This document shows, in pieces, positions 57,410 through 64,000 of a stretch of 64,000 nucleotides of DNA (position 1 is its first letter; the number at the start of each line of letters is the position of its first letter). The notes under the pieces were generated by a model, which was not told where the DNA came from, did no database searches, and saw only the letters and a program-made list of their open reading frames with translations. The stretch lies in assembly GCF_011386835.1 (NCBI RefSeq), contig NC_088795.1, positions 12,381,441 to 12,445,440 of the forward strand, in the 5' to 3' direction. The stretch is from Chrysemys picta bellii. Lineage: Eukaryota > Chordata > Testudines > Emydidae. Made by a program: the position numbers and the translations under genes.

Positions 57410-60400
57410 TCACAGCTTGGTAGATTGACTGCAACAGTCAGACAACAGAACACACATTACAAGTGACATCCGGAAAGACCTCACCTGGACTCACTTCTGC
57501 TCTTGCCTTTCCCCGCTCCAGGCTCTGAGCTTGCATTCCCTGTGCACTAGCCTCCAGCTGCCCTCCGTGGGCGCTGTGTGTGTCACAAGGAATAGGGACA
57601 GCGCTGATACATCTCATCAATGGCATTTAGTGGCAGGGACCCCACCAGGCACAGGTAGCACCAGGTTCATGGCGAAGAGTACAGACACTTATTTAAACTC
57701 GTTTTCCTACATGACACCTGGCTTAGTTTCTCCCCCTATAATGGAGCTGGACGGATTGGCCCAGCTTGGCCCCGCGGTTTGTAATGAGAAGTATCCACTG
57801 TTTAAGACTCAGTGGCCCATCTCGCCCCTTGTCCCTGCAACACGGACACCTGCTTCAGACCGAGTCTGCTGCCCACGCTCCCTGGAACACGGGCTGGGGT
57901 TCCGTCTGCTGCCTGCACTGACGGTCTGCGGTCCTGGCCGCTGGCCCCACTCATCCTGCTGCCGGCCTGGATAGACGGAACCTGGGGACGGCCGCGGGCT
58001 GAGTGGCGCTGGGGGCTGGGACCCTGGCTGGCAGGAGCTGTGGTCTGGGGTTCCGTCCACCGGCCCCTGCCAGCTGGGGTCCCTGCCGCTGCCCCGCTCA
58101 GCCCTCTGCCAGTCAGGGGTTCTGTCGAGGGGCCCCTGTAAATGTAAAATTTATTACTGGCACGCGAATCCTCGAAATTACTGAAGACTTGGCATGCCAC
58201 TTCTCAAAGGTTGCCGACCGCTGCTCTAATATGTAATAAAACAGCAAGACTCCCATTTCCTTTCATGTATTTTGATAGAACTCAAAGACAGGGGCTTACC
58301 CAAAACACCTAGTTGCTGCATAGATTCAACAGCGACACACACTTGAATTAATAAATACATAAATAAGCACAGGTTGTAATAACTTAGTGGAATGTGTTGA
58401 AGTTGAATGAAGAGGCAGGGTGGGGGCTTTGGGGAGGGGGTGGAGTGGGGTGGGGGGATGGGGCAGGGGCTTTGGGGAAGGGGTGGAGTGCAGGGGCTGG
58501 AGTGGAGCAGGGGTGGGAAGACACGGGGGCGGAGGAAGGGCGGGAGCGATGGGGAAGAGGCGGAGCAGGGGCTGGAGCAGCACGCAGCTGCGTATTTTGC
58601 GTATGGGTAGGGACAGCCCTGGCATGACACAAGGAATAGCGGACAGTGATGATGCAGGTAAATCAATGGCATTTAGTGGCAGGGAGGGACCCCACCAGCC
58701 ACAGGTAGCAGCCCAGTTTGATGGCTAAGAGCACAAACAAACATTATATGTGAACTGTTATGCTGGATGACTCGTGGGCTTTCTCACCCCATCATATAGC
58801 CTGGGCCCCAGAGGGCCACTGAGTCATAACCAATGGACAATTCTGATAAAATCGGGCCCATTGTCACTGCAACACCCACACCTGCTTCAGACTCAGTCTG
58901 CCGCTCCCTGGACAGCTCGTGCAATAGAGGGGGACCGACTGATTGAACAGAAGTTCGACACCGTGTAGAGTCAAGCATGAGGGTTTATTACGCACAGCGC
59001 TGGCGGAGTGTCACTTCGCTTATTAGGCTCAGTGAGACACGGCTAAACAATTGATTACAATAGATGATATAGGGTGCCAGTGGGCGGAGAGAAGCGACGG
59101 GGTGGAAGTTCCCGAGCCCCTGGATAGATTCTAGCGGCAAGACAAGATTAGCACAATAAGCCAATAGTCTAAAAGATGACATAATGGCTCCGCCCATAGC
59201 TCAGGTTAACATGTTTGCTAATACACAGGTGTTATCCCTCTAAATTCTCCGCTTGCAATGGGTAAGTTAAATCCTTATTTTCGGTCCATCGGAATGACGG
59301 TGTCTGCCAAGGCAGGTTGATCCACAGGTATCTTACTGGAGGGTTTTAAAGCAAAAAGAACATAGTAAACAGTGCACAGCAATGATAACTGTGTATGGGT
59401 TACCAATGCGCTTCCGTGAACTGGGACTGGCATCTGTGAGGGAGGATGGCATAACTCACACTATCATGTTAGGCCTCGCCCTGAACTCTGGTCGGCATCC
59501 GGGGAACATGAACCGTATTCTCTTCCTGAACCAGGGAGTAGCCTGCAAGGCTCCTCTCAGTGAGGTATGTGCCTATAACGCATGATTAGCCTCCCAATGC
59601 CTGCTCTCCACCTGGAGTTATGCTGCCTCACCTTTATGTGTAGATGAAACATACAAGGTTGTTCCCTGCTCATCCCAGCTTTTCTTTAGCCATGTATTGT
59701 CCATTGTTAACTAGGCCTCATGCCTCAGAGCAGGCTGTGGAATTTGGGCCTATGTGAAAGGTTCTTACCAGGGACTGTGGTCAAGATCTTATCTACACGT
59801 TATTGGGATTTTGGCCCTTTTCCGATGGGGCCCTGGCCACTGGCACAACACAAACAGCGACACCCCTAGGGTAGGTACCTGTTCAGGATCTTGGTGACGA
59901 TCAGCTTGACCCAGCGCGCGGTGGGATCCAGACAGACTTTCTTGCCGTGTTTCGTGGTGGCTCTGCGGGGAGGCGGAGGGGAGAGCGGGGTGAGCGGGGG
60001 GTTGGCAGGGCGAGGAGGGGGTGCAGGCTGCGGGGGGGGGGGCAGCAGGGTCCGGACACTTACATGACTTCTTGCACCCCGCAGTGGGGCCCCTCGGGGA
60101 TCAGCTCCACGTTGGCGATGCGCTTGGGGTGGATCAACGCGGCCTGGGTCTGCAGGCACTGGCACTGCAGCTCGCCGGTCATAGGGGCATCTTCTAGGGG
60201 AGGGGGAGGAAGACTCAGCTCCTGCCGGCGGCCCGGGGACACCCCACACCTGGGTCCCATCCATCCCCCCGGGATTCCCCGCATACGGCTGGCTCCCAGA
60301 CACCTGGGTCCCATCCATCCTTCCAAGTGTAAGGGGACTGTTGTCCCCTTACTAAAACTCAGTGAGGGTTTTTTTTTGGTTGGCTAAGTCCCAGTGCCAA

Positions 60401-61475
60401 AAGAAAGGGGAAGAGTTGATGGGAAATCAGGACCCTGAGACTGACAGTCCCCAGGGGCAATGGGGAGAGGCCAATGCTCCAGGTCAGCCTGATTGACAGG
60501 GCGGGCAGCTAATCAGGGAGTCAGGAGACCAGAGTCCCATCCTCCGTGTGAGCTGGAATTGCCTGGGGCAGAGAGTGGGGCAGAGCTACGGAGAGAGCAG
60601 GGGCCCGAGCTGAGCTGGGGAGCAGAGCTGGGAGGATTCACAGGGCCAGAACAGCAGCCCAGGAAGCCGGTCGGAGCTGGGAGCAGAGTCACAGAAGCAG
60701 CCCACAGAGCAGACCTGTCCTGGGGGCAGAGCTGTAGCAGCCAGAGGGGCCGGAGAAGCAGCCCAGGGGGCTGGAGGCAGAGCAGCCGCCCTGCTGAGGC
60801 CGAGTGGAGCCGGAGCTAGAACCGTGGAGCTGGGGCTGGAGCTGGAGCCGTCTGGAGCGGGGTGCGGTGAGCAACTGGAGCCAGCCAGCGGCACTGACAT
60901 CCCAGAGACACTGGTTGTGATGTCCCCTGCCACAGAGCCGGGTGATGTGTTTGCCTTTAACCTCCCCCATTTTTCCTTATTCTTTTAAAAATTAATTGCT
61001 GGTTAAATACATTGTATTTGCTTTACATTGTATGGAATGCCCAGTGGGTCGGGGAGGTGCCCAGTGCAGAGAGGGTACCCCAAGGTGGGGACACCCTAGC
61101 GCCTGTCCCAGGTGACCACAGCAGTCTTGGGGATCAGGGACCCCAGGAATCCTGGGCCCAGCCTTGTCGGGGGGTTACAAGGACTCTGCCAGACCGGGGA
61201 GTGCAAGGGGTGTCCTCCAGGGCAGGGAGGCCTCTAGGTAAAGGAAGTGGGAGCGACTAGCCCATTTCACGGGTAGTGCAGAAGCCAGGAAAGCTCCCCA
61301 CAATAGCGGGACCATCCCTCCTCTTACATAATCCCCAGTGGGAAGCGAGACTCCCCCAGCCCGGGTCCCGGGACCACCCCGGCGCAGCGAGCCCCTTACC
61401 CTGGCACAGCGCGGCGCAGGCCAGCAGCAGCAGCAGCAGGGGGCTGCCGGGGGCGAAGCTCCGGGGGCGGCTCAT
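57410..61475 (-). CDS. CXC chemokine with ELQ motif, gene C
   Basis: Minus-strand exons: 61475-61400, 60193-60064, 59962-59879 and 57428-57410, with GT/AG borders and phases 1, 2, 2. Together they encode 102 residues: Leu-rich leader (1-25), EDAPMTG, then ELQ at 33-35 before Cys36-Gln-Cys38, Cys63 and Cys79, a Gly-Pro before Cys63, and a C-terminal SQSTKL. The ELR arginine codon is CAG (Gln). Intron 3 is 2450 bases. It contains the LTR-like insertion, a broken 3' tail like that of gene B and a truncated hAT element, before a second, intact tail with exon 4. Exon 3 differs from gene A at about 4 of 84 bases but from gene B at about 11. The promoter has a canonical kB site. Probably functional as a secreted protein; receptor use is uncertain because ELR is altered. 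Confidence 0.85.
57888..58223 (-). mobile_element. Truncated mirrored hAT element
   Basis: Reverse complement of the left 330 bases of the element at 54933, retaining the terminus and its TATTAGAG flank. The other end is lost at the palindrome junction. Confidence 0.8.
58240..58905 (-). pseudogene. Mirrored damaged 3' tail, now inside gene C intron 3
   Basis: Same structure as 54237-54873, with the purine-rich replacement segment at about 58390-58625 (plus-strand view). It precedes the intact exon 4 of gene C on the minus strand. Confidence 0.7.
58908..59835 (-). mobile_element. Mirrored solitary LTR-like insertion in gene C intron 3
   Basis: Reverse complement of 53310-54232 with scattered single-base differences (about 98-99% identity by eye). 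AATAAA on the minus strand at 58989-58984. Confidence 0.6.
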
Positions 61476-61555
61476 GGTCCGGGCTGGCGGCGGAGGCTGG
61501 TGCTGGGGATCTGGGCTCGGCTCAGCTCTGAGCCTCCGCAGCGCCCCGCAGCCGC

Positions 61556-61561
61556 TTTTAT
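61556..61561 (-). promoter_or_regulatory. TATA box of gene C
   Basis: ATAAAA on the minus strand, mirrored position of the gene B box. Confidence 0.7.
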
Positions 61562-61580
61562 CCCCGCGGGGACCCGGCCG

Positions 61581-61590
61581 GGAAATTCCC
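61581..61590 (-). promoter_or_regulatory. Canonical NF-kB site of gene C
   Basis: GGGAATTTCC on the minus strand, a textbook kB sequence. Genes A and B have G at the seventh position. Confidence 0.65.
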
Positions 61591-64000
61591 GGGGCAGAGG
61601 GGGCGGAGCGGCCGGAGAAATCCGCTTCAGCCGGGCCCCGCCTGCCCCGGCCCCGCGCCAAGGGCTGGGCTCGGGGATCGGCCGGGGGGCCGGGGTCCCC
61701 GCCCGGAACCCCAAATCCGGACACCTTCCCCCCGGAGCAGCGATCCACACCCCGTGCCCGGCACGCCCTGCCCTGCCCTGCCCTGCCAGGGGCGGTTTCC
61801 CTTGAATGTTGATAACCGAGTTCCCTAAGACCGAGAGCTTCGTGGCTCGATATTCCTGTTGAATTACAAACACACGCGGCTGTGGCCGCGCGGCGGGGCA
61901 GCCCGTGTGCCCCTGGGCGAGGGAGGCCGGCTCGGGCCATGGGCTGCCCGTGTGCTTTGGACGAGCTATTTCAGGCTAAAGAGGAAGGCGCCGTGGCCCA
62001 AATTCTTACAACGACGCCGGGGTGGGGGAATGGCCGGAGCAGAGAGCGGGACGGGTCCCGCCCGCTTCTTCTCCTGCCCCAGTCTCCCTCGCTGCTCCGG
62101 CCAGTTCCCGGCTCTCCCTGGGGTGCAGCGCCCATCGCTGCTCCAGTTCCGCGCACAGCTCTGCCCGAGGCTGCTGTTACTCCCTTTGGGAGACTGGTTC
62201 ACTTCTCGGGAAACCCCGCACTGCCTTAGCCCCAGCGACCCGCCCCAGCAGCGTTATCTGCTGGGAAGCAGGAGGGCCCCTGCTTTCTCGGGGTTATCAT
62301 TAGTACGCAGCAATCTCCAGGCTTGCGAAACACTGAAAAACTTCCACAGTCCAGGGGCAGCTAAGACAGCAACTTGGCAGTCAGCTGTTACGTTATCCCC
62401 GGGGCGCCGAGCAGGAACTCGTATTTCACTGTTGACTATCGGCGCCAACAACACTCCACTTCTGGATCATCGCCTCTGACTGACAGCAAGCCAGGGACAA
62501 ATCACCCAGTGAGAGTCTCATGACTATGTATTTACATACACTAACTTAACCGTGAGTGAGACCTTCTGTGTCTCCAGTCTGAAAGCGAGAGCACTTCGGG
62601 ACAATTCTTGCTCTGGCAACCATATGGGGCAAATGGAGAAGCCGTGAAAATGACCAGACACTCAGAACAGTGTGATCTCTGGGAACTGCAACACACGCAA
62701 ACAAAGAAGCGGCTATGCAGAAAACCCAGGACATAGGTCATTAAGCATCTTAAATAGGAAGCAATTGTGAGGCTGTTTTTTTTTTCTGTTCAAAGTACAG
62801 ACGCCTCTCAACCAAGTCAGTCCACAAAAGAAATGGAGCCCGATTCTGCAGTCCGTAGGCAAAACTTCCCTCTGCAGTTAGTGGGAGCTTCCCCTAAGAG
62901 CTGCAAGATCCGCCCCATATCACCCAAGCTTCCGAAAGAAAAATGTGCCCCAAGGGGCATTCTCTGCCCAGAACTCCAAACCCGGGAGCGGCGCTGCGTG
63001 TGGGTGTGGAACTGCTCTCAAGTGTGCTCTGTCCCGGGGAAGGCGATGCTCGCCTAGTGACAATCCCGGTCCTCCTACCAAAGCAGGCACAGCTGTTAAT
63101 GCAATGCTGGGCGAGGTCTGTCACCGGCACAGAGCGCCAGAGGGGTGTTTTACAGGTCAAAACCATCGTCTTGGGTTCGGTGTTTCCCACTAGTCCCTGT
63201 GTTCCCGGTTGTGCCATTATTTGGCAGGAGGAGAAAAAGTGACAGAATTCAAGGAATATTTTCGGCCCGCGGATCTTCGGTTGATTTTTCTTTGTGCAGC
63301 AAGTAGGCTGTGAAAATCCATTTTCTCCCTTTACAAATGACAAACCGATAGCAGCTCTGTGCTAAGCCCCTGTCCCGCTGCAGTTATAAGGGAGGGCGAA
63401 ACTCCCTTTCCCTTCCGAGCGGCCAGGGTTTCACCATGGCCTTCACTTGGTGTTTTAGGTGGACAAGGGACACAGAAACAACTGCTTCTTCGATGTCCCC
63501 CCAGCAGGTAGCACGCATAACCCATCCAGAGCGCTGTTGGTGGGAGGTTCTGAAGGGTGCCTGTGGGGTCACCTCCCGGCACGGGTGGCAAAGCCGCTTG
63601 TTGAAATCCCAGCTGGTTTCCCGATATGGCCCCACTTTCTCCTTTGTTTGGCCAGCTGGAGAATGTGCTTTAGCATCCCAACGGTGTGGATTATAACATG
63701 CCGTGGGGGTGCATTTGCCTGTGGCCCTTCCATTGGTGTTTCTGTGCAGCGCGAAAAATGCCTCGTGGATCACCTATTCCCTGAAACCAGCCCGCTCCCA
63801 TCAGCTCCCGGGGAGCCCTGCTAAAGGAGTTTGCTCTGTCACGTCTGTGAAGGGAAGAGCTTGACATCTCCGAGTGTGTATGTGCACCCTGGGGCGGGCA
63901 GGGGTGATTTCCAGTTCCACCGGATCACCCTGCAATTCTGCTCACGCCAGTGTGCTGGCAACAGACGTGTAGCCCGTGGGTCGGGCTACTAGCCACCCAC

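Larger units (their letters stand above)
57888..64000 (-). repeat. Right arm of inverted repeat 2, cut by window end
   Basis: Mirror of 49147-55260. The inner boundary is at about 57888, inside the hAT element, where sequence switches to a gene A-like 3' tail. The 2.6-kb centre (55260-57888) is not symmetric. Confidence 0.92.

Overview
The window is vertebrate nuclear DNA, most likely from a cryptodiran turtle. Spliced genes are small and sparse, and the intergenic space is full of CR1 LINE 3' ends, MIR/CORE-type SINEs, turtle-type tRNA-derived SINEs, hAT elements with 8-bp target duplications and small TA-flanked MITEs. No prokaryotic features, tRNA, rRNA or CRISPR were seen. Species assignment is inference from repeat style.

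The biological core is a CXC chemokine locus built from duplications and inversions. Three ELR-class (CXCL1/CXCL8-like) genes have classical four-exon anatomy with phase 1, 2 and 2 introns: gene A (41149-42553, +), gene B (51672-53266, +) and gene C (61475-57410, -). B and C lie in the arms of a large inverted repeat (about 49147-55260 and 57888-64000, running off the right edge) whose flanks are about 99% identical by eye. Inside this mirror, exons 2-3 differ by 11-13%. C resembles A there, which suggests gene conversion. The receptor-triggering ELR motif is ELR in A, KLR in B and ELQ in C. B has lost its last exon to a repeat insertion. C carries a second, intact 3' end.

A second, smaller inverted repeat (about 17685-19690 and 23095-25130) carries two divergent copies of a promoter plus signal-peptide exon resembling the CXCL9/10/11 group, with TATA box and ISRE-like site. 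No further exons were found for either. A third, decayed copy of that upstream region lies at 46395-47475. The spacer of this inverted repeat holds a relic of an ELR-chemokine 3' flank (20655-21250), linking the two gene groups.

Layout: 1-1675 repeat and frameshifted hAT-transposase-derived pseudogene; 1.7-17.7 kb repeats and otherwise featureless DNA; 17.7-25.1 kb palindrome 1; 25.1-31.9 kb CR1 and hAT cluster; 32-38.8 kb mostly featureless; 38.8-43.5 kb gene A block; 43.5-49.1 kb repeats and chemokine-locus relics; 49.1-64 kb palindrome 2 with genes B and C converging on the centre. The chemokines would be secreted leukocyte attractants. A and C have NF-kB-type promoters and AU-rich 3' ends typical of rapidly induced inflammatory genes.
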